This document shows positions 26,687 to 35,513 of a stretch of DNA of 64,000 nt, piece after piece. The position numbers and the translations under genes are program-made. The stretch is taken from contig NZ_KB895417.1 of the NCBI RefSeq assembly GCF_000374845.1, forward strand, positions 187,661-251,660. Reading direction: 5' to 3'. This DNA comes from Paenibacillus terrigena DSM 21567. GTDB lineage: Bacteria > Bacillota > Bacilli > Paenibacillales > Paenibacillaceae. Within the stretch, counting starts at the first letter, position 1; each line of letters begins with the position of its first letter. The notes beneath the pieces are model-generated. The model made no database searches, had not been told where the DNA came from, and saw nothing but the letters and a program-made list of their open reading frames with translations.

Positions 26687-27691
26687 ATGATTAGAATCGG
26701 AAAAATTAGTTATTGGCACGTACATGCATGGGATTACACGAAGCAAGCGCAAGAGCATCCAGAGGCGGAGATCGTTGCGGTATGGGATGAGAACCCAGCG
26801 CGTGGTCAAGAAGCGGCAGACAAACAAGGGGCACAGTTCCATGCCTCACTCGAAGAAATGCTGCAGCGGAATGATATTGATGGCGTGATTGTGGATGCGC
26901 CTACATCGATGCACCGTGACGTCATACTTGCTGCGGCACGTGCGGGCAAACATATTTTCACCGAGAAAGTTCTAGCTCCAACGCTTCATGAAGTGAATGA
27001 AATTCTAAGCGCGGTGAAGGAGCACCATGTCAAATTGACGGTGTCTTTGCCAAGATTAAATGATAACTATACCCTTGCCATTCGTGACATCTTAGATCAA
27101 GGATTGCTCGGCAAAGTAACGCTCGTTCGCGTACGACTCTCTCACAATGGTGCGACGGCAGGTTGGCTGCCAGAGCATTTCTATGGTCTGGAAGAATGTC
27201 TGGGCGGCGCATTGATCGACCTTGGCTGCCATCCGATGTATTTGACACGCGTATTCCTCGGGGAAGAGCCAGTGGGCGTACAGGCGCAATTCGGTTATGT
27301 AACAGGCAAAGAAGTGGAAGATAACGCCGTTGCAACACTATCGACGACATCAGGTGCTGTAGGGATTGTGGAAGCCGGATTCGTTAACAACTTCTCTCCA
27401 TTTACGATTGAGGTACATGGCACGGAAGGTACGCTCTTATTCGGTACGCCGGATGAGAAATTGCTACTGCGTACATCGAACCCAGCGAAAGAAGACGCTA
27501 ACGCATGGGTAGAACAGCCGTTACCTACGAAGCGTGAGAGCGCATTCGAGCAATGGATTAACCATATTAAGAATGATACAACAGCAGATGAGAATATCGC
27601 GATTGCGGTGGAATTGACGAAATTAATGGAGGCAGCGAATCAATCGGCTCGCGAGCAGCGTAGTATTCGATTGGATGAGCTTCAAGCCTAA
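26687..27691 (+). CDS. Gfo/Idh/MocA family oxidoreductase
   Basis: 334 residues with an N-terminal Rossmann domain and a C-terminal substrate domain. The N-terminus IRIGKISYWHVHAWDY lacks the usual GxGxxG dinucleotide loop, and the EKP motif that carries the catalytic Lys is EKV (FTEKVLAPT, about residues 91-99), both of which are atypical though seen in some subgroups. The C-terminal GGALIDLGCHPMYLTRVFLG segment, with GCHPMYL, is standard. Start 26687 has GAGGTGAG 7 nt upstream. It forms a locus with the AraC regulator and a second Gfo/Idh enzyme, probably for oxidation of a sugar or inositol derivative. Confidence 0.85.
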   Translation: MIRIGKISYWHVHAWDYTKQAQEHPEAEIVAVWDENPARGQEAADKQGAQFHASLEEMLQRNDIDGVIVDAPTSMHRDVILAAARAGKHIFTEKVLAPTLHEVNEILSAVKEHHVKLTVSLPRLNDNYTLAIRDILDQGLLGKVTLVRVRLSHNGATAGWLPEHFYGLEECLGGALIDLGCHPMYLTRVFLGEEPVGVQAQFGYVTGKEVEDNAVATLSTTSGAVGIVEAGFVNNFSPFTIEVHGTEGTLLFGTPDEKLLLRTSNPAKEDANAWVEQPLPTKRESAFEQWINHIKNDTTADENIAIAVELTKLMEAANQSAREQRSIRLDELQA

Positions 27692-27726
27692 AATACTTTA
27701 AGGTTATGTTATGAGAGGTGTATGGA

Positions 27727-28662
27727 ATGAGCAGTTTTCCTTATGAAGTGATGCGAGATCGCCAAGATGCGCTGGAAAGGCTCGATTTGAGCATAACATG
27801 GGGCAATTATGAAATTCGCGTTCTCCGGTTCCATCTCACATCTTTTGCACCAGGGAAGATCGTGTCGTTCCATAAGCATGCGGAATTTGAATTTCACTTC
27901 ATCCCTCGCGGCAAAGGGAGTGTGATCCTGGTTGATGAGCCGTACACGCTTCGAGAAGGCATGTTCTATCTGACGGGGCCGGATGTGCTGCACTATCAAG
28001 AGGCGGATCCCCGTGAATCCATGGAAGAGTTATGTCTCCATGTGGATATTGTTGAGCGAGATGAGGAATCTCTGCTTGCGGATTCCCTAATCAATCCGTG
28101 GGAAGTGGATGAAGCACGCGATTGTGTGGAGAAGCTGAGGCAGCTTCCACTGAAGCCGACGATGGATATTTACCGAGCGATGCCATACTTCCTAGATGCC
28201 TACCAAGCAACGGCACAGCGGTATAACGGCGTATATACGACGATTAAGCAATGTATTGTCCAAATCTTACTGCGTGCGGTCCGTGCTTATTATTCGGAAC
28301 CGAATGAAGCCGAACTGCCGTTCCGTGATATGAAGGCGTATCGATATCAATTGGCGCTGGAGTATATTCAGACGAATTCGACAGGCCAATTGATACTGAG
28401 CGATGTCGCAGATAAGCTTCATATCAGTTCGCGGCAGCTGCAGCGCATCTTGAAGGAGCAGGGGGATGGACGTTCCTTCAGTGAAATCGTAGAGGATGTG
28501 CGACTAAATGCGGTATGTCGGCGATTGGTTGAGACCACGATGCCGATTGAAGATATTGCGCTTAAAGAGGGTTTCTCGAACGGAAGCTACCTGCATACGG
28601 TATTCCGGAAACGGTATGCGATGACGCCATCGCTATATCGAAGAATGAATGCGAGGGGATAG
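27727..28662 (+). CDS. AraC family transcriptional regulator
   Basis: 311 residues. An N-terminal cupin-type sensor domain (SFHKHAEFEFHFIPRGKGSVIL, HEE-like HAEFEFHF at about 52-59) is followed by a C-terminal pair of helix-turn-helix motifs: LILSDVADKLHISSRQLQRILKEQ (about 223-246) and MPIEDIALKEGFSNGSYLHTVFRKRYAMTPSLYRR (about 275-309). ATG 27727 lies 6 nt after AGAGGTG; GTG 27718 overlaps that site. It sits between two Gfo/Idh genes, the second starting 6 nt after its stop, and probably activates this sugar locus. Confidence 0.9.
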   Translation: MSSFPYEVMRDRQDALERLDLSITWGNYEIRVLRFHLTSFAPGKIVSFHKHAEFEFHFIPRGKGSVILVDEPYTLREGMFYLTGPDVLHYQEADPRESMEELCLHVDIVERDEESLLADSLINPWEVDEARDCVEKLRQLPLKPTMDIYRAMPYFLDAYQATAQRYNGVYTTIKQCIVQILLRAVRAYYSEPNEAELPFRDMKAYRYQLALEYIQTNSTGQLILSDVADKLHISSRQLQRILKEQGDGRSFSEIVEDVRLNAVCRRLVETTMPIEDIALKEGFSNGSYLHTVFRKRYAMTPSLYRRMNARG

Positions 28663-28668
28663 GTGACA

Positions 28669-29760
28669 ATGGCCATGGGAAGAGCAATTCGGATAGGGAT
28701 TATTGGAAGCGGCGGTATTGCTGGCGGCCATGTTGAGGCCTATAAACGAATGGAAGACGTTGAAGTCGTCGCGGTGGCAGACATTATGCCGGGCCGTGCG
28801 GAGCAGTTCGTCCAGCGATGGGGGCTGCAGGGCGCCGCAGCTTATGAAGATCACCGCCACCTGCTGGAGCTGGATTTGGACGGCGTAAGTATCTGCACAC
28901 CGAATGTGGCACATTCCCAGACGACGATTGACGCGTTAAATGCAGGTAAACATGTGATGTTGGAGAAGCCGATGTCGGTAACGCTCGAAGAAGCGGTCGA
29001 TATGGTCCAGGTGGCGAAGAAGACCGGCTTCATGCTCAATGTCGGATTCCAGCCGCGTTATGACCCGAATATGAGCACGATTAAAAAAATGGTTGAGTCC
29101 GGTCAACTGGGTAAAGTCTACTACGTGGAAACCGGAGGCGGCCGTCGCCGCGGCATGCCGGGTGGATCGTTCATCCGTCAGGAGATTGCAGGGGCTGGCG
29201 CTATGGCGGATATTGGCTGCTACTCGCTTGACTTGGCGTTGAACACACTTGGGTATCCGAAGCCTCTGACGGTCTCGGCGTATACGTCGAACTATTTCGG
29301 CACGAATCCGAAATACCATGGGGAAGCGTCGAAGTTCGATGTGGAAGATTTCGGGGTTGCTATCGTGCGCTTCGAAGGCGATTTGGTGCTGAACTTCAAG
29401 ACCTCCTGGGCGATGCATATGGACACGCTCGGTGCGACGATGTTCCTCGGGACGGATGCAGGGATGAAGGTAACGCCTGCTGGCAAAGGTCCGTGGAGCG
29501 GCGTATGGGATGGCAGCGTAGGCTCGATCTCGCTGTTTCATGATATCCAAGGCCATCATACGGAGAGCGCGATTCCGATCGTAGAGCACAAGCTCAATGT
29601 TTTCGAGGAGAAGGTGAAGGATTTCGTTCGCGCCGTTCGTGCCGGGGAGCCTGCACCGATTCCGGGTGAGCAGATTCTGCGGAATCAAGCGATTCTGGAT
29701 GGTATCTTGCGTTCTTCGCAATTGAAGCGGGAAGTGGAGATTGTGATTCCGGAGATGTAG
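28669..29760 (+). CDS. Gfo/Idh/MocA family NAD(P)-dependent oxidoreductase
   Basis: 363 residues. The dinucleotide loop IGIIGSGGIAGGHVEAY (about 8-24), catalytic EKPMSVTLEEAVDM (about 101-114; Lys of EKP) and the substrate-domain stretch GAGAMADIGCYSLDLAL (about 178-194; D and Y/H dyad position) are all standard. GTG 28663, ATG 28669 and ATG 28675 are possible starts; I use 28669. It is translationally close to the AraC gene and probably oxidises a cyclitol or sugar ring hydroxyl. Substrate unknown. Confidence 0.9.
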   Translation: MAMGRAIRIGIIGSGGIAGGHVEAYKRMEDVEVVAVADIMPGRAEQFVQRWGLQGAAAYEDHRHLLELDLDGVSICTPNVAHSQTTIDALNAGKHVMLEKPMSVTLEEAVDMVQVAKKTGFMLNVGFQPRYDPNMSTIKKMVESGQLGKVYYVETGGGRRRGMPGGSFIRQEIAGAGAMADIGCYSLDLALNTLGYPKPLTVSAYTSNYFGTNPKYHGEASKFDVEDFGVAIVRFEGDLVLNFKTSWAMHMDTLGATMFLGTDAGMKVTPAGKGPWSGVWDGSVGSISLFHDIQGHHTESAIPIVEHKLNVFEEKVKDFVRAVRAGEPAPIPGEQILRNQAILDGILRSSQLKREVEIVIPEM

Positions 29761-29785
29761 GGGAAGGGAAATACTTGATCGAATC

Positions 29786-29845
29786 AAACCGTTCTTTTTT
29801 GACAGGGTTGCTATGCTTCCATTGTCATGAAGGAGCGGTTTTATT
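29786..29845 (+). terminator. Terminator-like hairpin after second Gfo/Idh gene
   Basis: AAACCGTTC (29786-29794) pairs with GAGCGGTTT (29833-29841, one G-U) with further inner TTGACA/TGTCA pairing, followed by TTATTT. Confidence 0.5.
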
Positions 29846-29876
29846 TCTAGACTAGAGTCCACTATAGACAGACATG

Positions 29877-29919
29877 AAAAAAGCTCCAATACCTACAGTG
29901 ATGTGGGCGTTGGAGCTTT
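29877..29919 (-). terminator. Intrinsic terminator of selD-mnmH operon
   Basis: AAAGCTCCAA (29880-29889) pairs perfectly with TTGGAGCTTT (29910-29919); on the minus strand a run of six T follows. Confidence 0.85.
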
Positions 29920-29965
29920 CGTATTATTGGATTTTGACACTGTTTAATATTTCGTAGGTCTTTAT

Positions 29966-30997
29966 TTAAGCTTTCACGGGAAGATGTGCCTTTACCGCCT
30001 CCATGGCTTCTTCGATCGTATTCACCTCAATGACAATGCGATCCCCTTCGTATTGGCTCATCGCATGTGCGTATCTTGGATCGTAATAATGTTCCAGCAG
30101 TAGCTTCACCGCACGTTCGAATTGTCCGATCAACAGATTGGCTTCGATTTCCTTCGCGATCGGGGTATGGATGCGATTCTTGATATGCTTGAAGGCTTGC
30201 ACCAGGTCATCCTTATGCTGCATCGGCTGATAATCTTCGAGAATATGGCGTACCCGTTCCTCTAGCGGAAGCTCGATGAAGAGCTGGGTGCCGGATTCTT
30301 TCGAACGCACGACACAGTCGGGCAGCACGGCCTTACCGACACGTTTGCTCTCGCCTTCCATGAGGACATAAGGCGAACCTTGCAGCATGAGTGCTTGCTC
30401 GACGAGCAGCGCTTCGAAGGATTTCTGATTGTTCGCATGCAATCCGATATGTCCGAAGATCGAACCGCGATGACCCGCCATCGCTTCCAGGTCCAACACT
30501 GGGTATCCCTCGGATTGGAGGCGGCGTAGAATCAACGTTTTGCCAGTGCCGGTATTGCCGTTAATGACATATCCAGCCGGCGGCAGTTCCAACCCGTCAA
30601 GTGTAGCGACGACCCATTGCCGATAGGCTCGAACCCCGCCCATGAGGCGAGAAGCTTTGATGCCCATCAGGTCGAGCACCGTCGCTGTCGTCTTGCTTCG
30701 CATGCCGCCCCGCCAACAGAAGACGGCCTTTGGACCTTGGATTTGGGCGAAAGTCTTGATGAAGGTCGGCAGCTTGGCGGAGACAATTTCGAGTCCTCGG
30801 TCCTTAGCTGCTTCGACGCTAACTTGCTTATAAATCGTACCGATCTCAGCGCGCTCGGCATCATCGAAGATCGGGATGTTCAGACTGCCTGGAATGGTGT
30901 TCTCTTGATATTCGGAAGGCGAACGGACATCAATTAACGTCAGCTCTCCGGATGATCTACGTGCTAATAATTGTTCGATGGTGATATCTTGGAACAC
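29966..30997 (-). CDS. mnmH: tRNA 2-selenouridine synthase MnmH (SelU)
   Basis: 343 residues with an N-terminal rhodanese domain and a C-terminal P-loop domain. The rhodanese loop reads FCWRGGMRSKT (about 93-103), Cys being the selenium carrier; LMGGVRAYRQWV follows and the Walker A motif is NGNTGTGKTLILRRL (about 144-158). The enzyme converts 2-thiouridine at the wobble position of tRNA Lys, Glu and Gln to 2-selenouridine using selenophosphate. The start is GTG at 30997 after AAAGGGG. It follows selD by 15 nt, so the selenophosphate donor and user are co-expressed. Confidence 0.95.
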   Translation of the reverse strand: MFQDITIEQLLARRSSGELTLIDVRSPSEYQENTIPGSLNIPIFDDAERAEIGTIYKQVSVEAAKDRGLEIVSAKLPTFIKTFAQIQGPKAVFCWRGGMRSKTTATVLDLMGIKASRLMGGVRAYRQWVVATLDGLELPPAGYVINGNTGTGKTLILRRLQSEGYPVLDLEAMAGHRGSIFGHIGLHANNQKSFEALLVEQALMLQGSPYVLMEGESKRVGKAVLPDCVVRSKESGTQLFIELPLEERVRHILEDYQPMQHKDDLVQAFKHIKNRIHTPIAKEIEANLLIGQFERAVKLLLEHYYDPRYAHAMSQYEGDRIVIEVNTIEEAMEAVKAHLPVKA

Positions 30998-31012
30998 GGT
31001 TGAATGACCCCT

Positions 31013-32062
31013 TTAGCGTACGACGATACGTCCTGGATGATTCTCGGTCGTCTCGCCAATCATACTTGCTTCGACGCCGGCTTGTTGCAGTTGTTGAAGT
31101 AATTCCTCGGCCTGTTCACCAGCGACGGAAATGAGGAGTCCACCGGAGGTGACGGCATCGCACAGAATCCATTGTCCGACCTGATCCAGCTCGGCCGGGA
31201 AAGTGATGGATTCCTGCACGTGAGCGAAGTTGTTCTTGGTGCCGCCCGGCACGAAGCCTGCTTCGGCTAGCTCCCGCACGCGTGGCAGTACAGGGACTTG
31301 ATCCGCATGAATGATTAATCCAACGCCGCTGCCCTTGGCCATCTCAAGGCTATGTCCCATCAAGCCGAATCCCGTCACATCCGTACACGCATGGACATCG
31401 AAAGGCTCCATCGTCTCAGCGGCTTTCTTGTTCAATGTCGCCATGACGCTCGTTACGCGTTCGACTTCCGATTCACTAAGCTGATCTTTCTTAATCGATG
31501 TTGTGAGGATGCCGACGCCAATCGGTTTGGTGAGGATTAGCTTGTCCCCAGGCTTGGCTCCTGCATTGGCACGGACTTTACCGGGATGTACAAGGCCTGT
31601 CACAGCAAGACCGAACTTCGGCTCTTTATCATCGATAGAGTGCCCGCCGACGAGCATTACTCCAGCTTCATTCATCTTGTCTTGGGCGCCGCGCAGAATA
31701 TCGGCGAGGACCTGTTTGTCCAACGTATGGATCGGAAAAGCTACAATATTAAGTGCAGTAAGCGGTTTGCCGCCCATTGCATAAATATCGCTGATCGCAT
31801 TCGCAGCAGCGATCTGGCCGAAGGCATACGGATCATCCACGATCGGGGTGAAGAAATCGACGGTTTGCACGATTGCAAGATCGTCAGTCAGTTTATAGAC
31901 ACCTGCATCATCGCTCGTATCGATCCCGACGAGAAGGTTCGGGTTCGGGATCGCTGGCGGTAAGGAGCGAATGACTTGCGACAAATCCGCAGGGCCGATT
32001 TTGCATCCGCATCCTCCTTTCGTGGAATAAGAGGTTAATTTAATTTTCTCTGAGGCAGACAT
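31013..32062 (-). CDS. selD: Selenide, water dikinase (selenophosphate synthetase)
   Basis: 349 residues, the usual SelD length. The N-terminal catalytic loop STKGGCGCKIGPADL (about 13-27) has Cys, not selenocysteine, at the active position with the essential Lys beside it. PNLLVGIDTSDDAGVYKL and AMGGKPLTALNIVAFP are the conserved ATP- and Mg-binding AIRS-domain stretches. It makes selenophosphate from selenide and ATP. The only partner here is mnmH, indicating tRNA selenation; no selA, selB or SECIS-type gene is in the window. The ribosome site AAAGGGG lies about 7 nt upstream. Confidence 0.96.
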   Translation of the reverse strand: MSASEKIKLTSYSTKGGCGCKIGPADLSQVIRSLPPAIPNPNLLVGIDTSDDAGVYKLTDDLAIVQTVDFFTPIVDDPYAFGQIAAANAISDIYAMGGKPLTALNIVAFPIHTLDKQVLADILRGAQDKMNEAGVMLVGGHSIDDKEPKFGLAVTGLVHPGKVRANAGAKPGDKLILTKPIGVGILTTSIKKDQLSESEVERVTSVMATLNKKAAETMEPFDVHACTDVTGFGLMGHSLEMAKGSGVGLIIHADQVPVLPRVRELAEAGFVPGGTKNNFAHVQESITFPAELDQVGQWILCDAVTSGGLLISVAGEQAEELLQQLQQAGVEASMIGETTENHPGRIVVR

Positions 32063-32163
32063 GTTCTTGTTCCCCTTTCAATCTTGGACTAAGATGGAAG
32101 TAATTATATATTCATGATAACCGATTTTACGGTTCGAAATCTATTCTCGAGGAGGACCGCCTC

Positions 32164-32880
32164 ATGTGCGGACGATATACCATTACGATGACCTTCGACG
32201 AGTTAGTCGTGCGATATTTTATCGAAGAAGTGAATGACCCCTTCTATCTACCCAGATACAACGTGGCTCCGATGCAAATTGTCCCCGCGATTATTAACGA
32301 TGGAAGCCGCAACCGTCTGGGTCCGCTGCGCTGGGGGCTCGTCCCGAACTGGGCGAAGGATCAGCGGAAGGCGGGCGGCATGATCAATGCGAAGGCGGAG
32401 ACGCTGCTGGAGAAGCCTTCATATCGTAATCTAGTTTACCGTAAACGATGCATCATTCCAGCGGATTCCTTCTACGAATGGAAGGCGTTTGGAAGCAAGA
32501 AGCAGCCGATGCGGTTCATGCGGAGGGATGAAGGGATTTTCAGCATGGCGGCTTTATATGATAGCTGGGTGAACCCGGAAGACGGCGAGAAGATCAGCAC
32601 GTTCTCGATTATTACGACGACGCCGAACAGCCTGGTGTCCGATGTGCATGATCGGATGCCGGTTATTTTGCGGAAGGAAGATGAGGCATACTGGCTGGAC
32701 CGCCATCAGTCGAACCCGGACAAGCTGCTGACCCTGCTGAAACCTTTTCCTGAATCCGAAATGATGCGCTACGCGGTGTCCAGCACCGTGGGAAGCGTAA
32801 AGAATGATGGCCCGGAATGTGTTGCGAAGGTGGAGGAACTTAAGGTGACGGAGGAGTCCGAGCAGCCGTACTTATTCTAA
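32164..32880 (+). CDS. SOS response-associated peptidase / abasic-site protector (YedK/HMCES)
   Basis: 238 residues starting MCGRYTIT, with Cys2 as the residue that forms the thiazolidine crosslink to abasic sites after Met removal. RYNVAPMQIVPAI (about 36-48), LRWGLVPNWAKD (about 59-70), INAKAETL (about 77-84), RRCIIPADSFYEWK-like KRCIIPADSFYEW (Glu near 109) and the late His in VHDRMPVIL are the family motifs. The protein shields abasic sites in single-stranded DNA. It is divergent from selD. No clear LexA box is visible in the 100 bp between them. Confidence 0.93.
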   Translation: MCGRYTITMTFDELVVRYFIEEVNDPFYLPRYNVAPMQIVPAIINDGSRNRLGPLRWGLVPNWAKDQRKAGGMINAKAETLLEKPSYRNLVYRKRCIIPADSFYEWKAFGSKKQPMRFMRRDEGIFSMAALYDSWVNPEDGEKISTFSIITTTPNSLVSDVHDRMPVILRKEDEAYWLDRHQSNPDKLLTLLKPFPESEMMRYAVSSTVGSVKNDGPECVAKVEELKVTEESEQPYLF

Positions 32881-32898
32881 AGGGAGAGGAGCATAACG

Positions 32899-34161
32899 AT
32901 GGAAAATGAAGTCGAATTGTCTCGTGCGAAGACGTACAAGCAGAAGCGATGGAAATGGAGGTGGAGGACCAGAAAGAAGCCTCAGAAGCCGACCGTACCT
33001 GCCCTTCTCGATGATGGGATAACTACGATGGATCGCATTAATATTCGTCACACGATTATCATTGGCGCGATTATTATGGCGTTAATCTATATTTTTAATA
33101 CGGTGGGTGCCATGGAGCGGGATATTTATGTCGATGATCAGATCGATTTGAATATGATGTGGAATTTCGTGATTTATATGATTAAGGGCATGGTCTGCTC
33201 TATTTTTATCCCCATTTTGTTCTATCTTTTTCATTTTGCATTCTATTTCATACAAGATTCTCGCATTACGCTGGCTAAGATTGAGAAGTATTTTACGATC
33301 GTGCTCTACTACTGCGGGTTAAGCATTCTATGTGCGCTCGCATTTCCGTTGTTATTTATCTACTTATTGGTGAATGTATTGCAAAATCATCAGCTGGATT
33401 CGATCAGTTATCTCATCGTTGCCGTGGTGATCGCGCTCGTGCTTTTGGGCTTTTATCTGATCATTCGGGTGACTTCCACCAAGAGATATATCGGTAAAAG
33501 CTATGGATTGTACGTCGTGATGATGTTCATTTTCATGATCGCCTTCTATATATATCCATCGGCTAAAAGCGCATGGTTCCCATCCATAGCCGTCTCGAGT
33601 ACGGAATTTTATTCGTCCAAAGATGATGCTGCGATCGTGAAGTTCAAGGGCAATGCCGTGGGAGCGTACCTCGTGCCTGCACCTTATGCGGACAATGAGA
33701 AGGAGAAAGGAATCCGGCTTAAAGAAATATACGTAAATCCGGGGGTACGGCAGTTCTTAATCGACTTCACGGACCCGCGAATTACCGCAGACAGTTATGA
33801 TATTGTGATCATTTATCAGAATGAAGGGTGGCTCCCACCGTTTACAAGTGCATCAAGTTCGGGCGAGAAGAAGATATCGAGACGGGTTGCGTACATTTTT
33901 GATGGAGGAATTGAGGATAAGGCCGATTATTTGAACCGATATATGACTTTGTTGAAAAGAGAAGGACCGGCCAAAGGCGTGACGCCGGAAGCCTTGGACA
34001 AGACGTTAGCGCATTTTACAAAGGTATTTCAAGCGAATCGCTACGATTTCCGTAATCAAGAAGTCCAGTCCCTGCTCGGACCGGTCAGAACGCAGATCTC
34101 GCCTGATGTGCAGGATGTAATTAGTAAGATGATTACGGATAGTGTCTTCAATACGAATTAG
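32899..34161 (+). CDS. Multi-pass membrane protein of unknown function, 420 aa
   Basis: Unrecognised. A strongly basic cytoplasmic N-terminus (KQKRWKWRWRTRKKPQK, about residues 14-30) is followed by five hydrophobic segments between about 52 and 222, then a mostly soluble C-terminal domain of about 195 residues (from STEFYSSKDDAA). The start at 32899 follows AGGGAGAGGAG. It lies 18 nt after the YedK gene and just before a secreted wall-type protein, so the three may form one transcript. The extracytoplasmic tail suggests a surface-sensing or envelope role, but nothing specific can be claimed. Confidence 0.75.
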   Translation: MENEVELSRAKTYKQKRWKWRWRTRKKPQKPTVPALLDDGITTMDRINIRHTIIIGAIIMALIYIFNTVGAMERDIYVDDQIDLNMMWNFVIYMIKGMVCSIFIPILFYLFHFAFYFIQDSRITLAKIEKYFTIVLYYCGLSILCALAFPLLFIYLLVNVLQNHQLDSISYLIVAVVIALVLLGFYLIIRVTSTKRYIGKSYGLYVVMMFIFMIAFYIYPSAKSAWFPSIAVSSTEFYSSKDDAAIVKFKGNAVGAYLVPAPYADNEKEKGIRLKEIYVNPGVRQFLIDFTDPRITADSYDIVIIYQNEGWLPPFTSASSSGEKKISRRVAYIFDGGIEDKADYLNRYMTLLKREGPAKGVTPEALDKTLAHFTKVFQANRYDFRNQEVQSLLGPVRTQISPDVQDVISKMITDSVFNTN

Positions 34162-34258
34162 TGGTGGACTGCAACCTTTCTGGCAAAGGGGCGTCTATAG
34201 GATGGTTGTTACATTAATTTCCAACCTGTCATTTTATTCCTATTGGGGAGTGTTACGT

Positions 34259-35461
34259 GTGAGAGTAAATGGGAAGTGGAGAATTGTCGCGTTGGCTGTG
34301 TTGAGCGCTACGCTGCTGATGGGTAGTAGCGTGAGTTATGCAGCAGAGTCGAATACGCTGGCAGGTACGGTCGTGGAGAATCGTCCGGACGTCGCGAAGA
34401 TTGAGAATCAATACGTTGGGTATATCGATGAGGAGAGGGGAACGGTTTATTACAATGTGAGTGGACATGATGGAGATAGCTACTGGAGTGCCGTCGTTGA
34501 ACGCAAGCCGGATGGAAGCCTAAGTCGGTGGGGAGAAGGATTTACTTGGGTAAGTAAAGGGACCCCAAAGGACGCGCCTAACGTCTGGATTCCGTACAAT
34601 GTGGATATGGAATTCCAACCTTCTTATTATGACTGGACGGAGGACACGGTCCACGAGGGTCCGAACTTCATACTGTCACCGAATCGCAAGTGGGCTTTTA
34701 TCGAGCAATCGTATTATCTCACTGTGGGTGACAAACGCTATGTCTATTGGATGCGTAATGTCGAAACAGGAGAGATTGTAGAGTGGAATGAGAGCTACGG
34801 AAATGCAAGAGCGGCTTGGACGGCAGACGATCGGATCATTTTGAAGCGCTATAGTGAGAAAGACCGTCAGAATGAGATTGTGACATACGATCCTGCATCT
34901 GGGAAGTGGGAGCGGATCTTGTTAGGGACATTATATGCCTATGATATCAAGAGCAACCTGATGGTTTATGTGAATAATGAACCGTCTCGACGAGAAATGG
35001 TATATGATCTTGGTACGAAAAAGTCACGTCTTCTAGTTGATGATACGGAGCGGGGCCGTCTATTTGCTTGGTCACCGCCAGGATATGAACAGCAACCGAA
35101 GCTCGATGCGAATTTGGACGTCTGGAAACTCCCGGTTCACCCGGTTGCGGTCGTAAGGGATAAGTTACATACGGTTCATGTTGACGGCAAAGAGATTGCA
35201 GTCCCATATGTCTTCAACAGAGATGGAGCGCAATGGATTCCGATGCGTGAGCTGGCGCAGAAGCTGCATTGGCAAGTCAAGTTGGAGTCCGCTAAGGATC
35301 GTGCAGCAGCACCGAGATATCGCTACACGATCCAAGTCGGTTCACGGCAAATCGAACTTACCCCGGATAACAGTAGGATCATGAATGACCGTGTCTTCAT
35401 GACACAAGCACAATTGAAAACACTAGGGTATTCGGATATTACAATTACATCGAATCGTTAA
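34259..35461 (+). CDS. Secreted protein with C-terminal copper-amine-oxidase-N-like (stalk) domain
   Basis: 400 residues from a GTG start placed 8 nt after GGGGAG. A Sec signal peptide is clear: basic MRVNGKWR, hydrophobic IVALAVLSATLLMG, cleavage after SYA-A (about residue 28). The middle (about 60-270) consists of repeated short beta stretches with Trp and Tyr, suggestive of a propeller or sandwich fold. The C-terminal 100 residues (VPYVFNRDGAQWIPMRELAQKL and QIELTPDNSRIMNDRVFMT) resemble the copper amine oxidase N-terminal-like stalk domain common in Paenibacillus wall proteins. Despite the domain name, no amine oxidase activity is implied. Confidence 0.8.
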   Translation: MRVNGKWRIVALAVLSATLLMGSSVSYAAESNTLAGTVVENRPDVAKIENQYVGYIDEERGTVYYNVSGHDGDSYWSAVVERKPDGSLSRWGEGFTWVSKGTPKDAPNVWIPYNVDMEFQPSYYDWTEDTVHEGPNFILSPNRKWAFIEQSYYLTVGDKRYVYWMRNVETGEIVEWNESYGNARAAWTADDRIILKRYSEKDRQNEIVTYDPASGKWERILLGTLYAYDIKSNLMVYVNNEPSRREMVYDLGTKKSRLLVDDTERGRLFAWSPPGYEQQPKLDANLDVWKLPVHPVAVVRDKLHTVHVDGKEIAVPYVFNRDGAQWIPMRELAQKLHWQVKLESAKDRAAAPRYRYTIQVGSRQIELTPDNSRIMNDRVFMTQAQLKTLGYSDITITSNR

Positions 35462-35476
35462 CGGATTTGGGTGATG

Positions 35477-35513
35477 AGGGCTGGGCAGGAGTTAACTGTT
35501 CAGCCCTATTTCT
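35477..35513. terminator. Bidirectional terminator
   Basis: AGGGCTGGGCAG (35477-35488) pairs with CTGTTCAGCCCT (35496-35507, two G-U pairs), followed by ATTTCTTTTT on the plus strand. The right arm overlaps the stop of the convergent WYL gene. Confidence 0.75.

Noticed and set aside
28936-29889. 317-codon minus-strand ORF
   Set aside because: Antisense to the second Gfo/Idh gene, low-complexity Arg-rich peptide, no start context.
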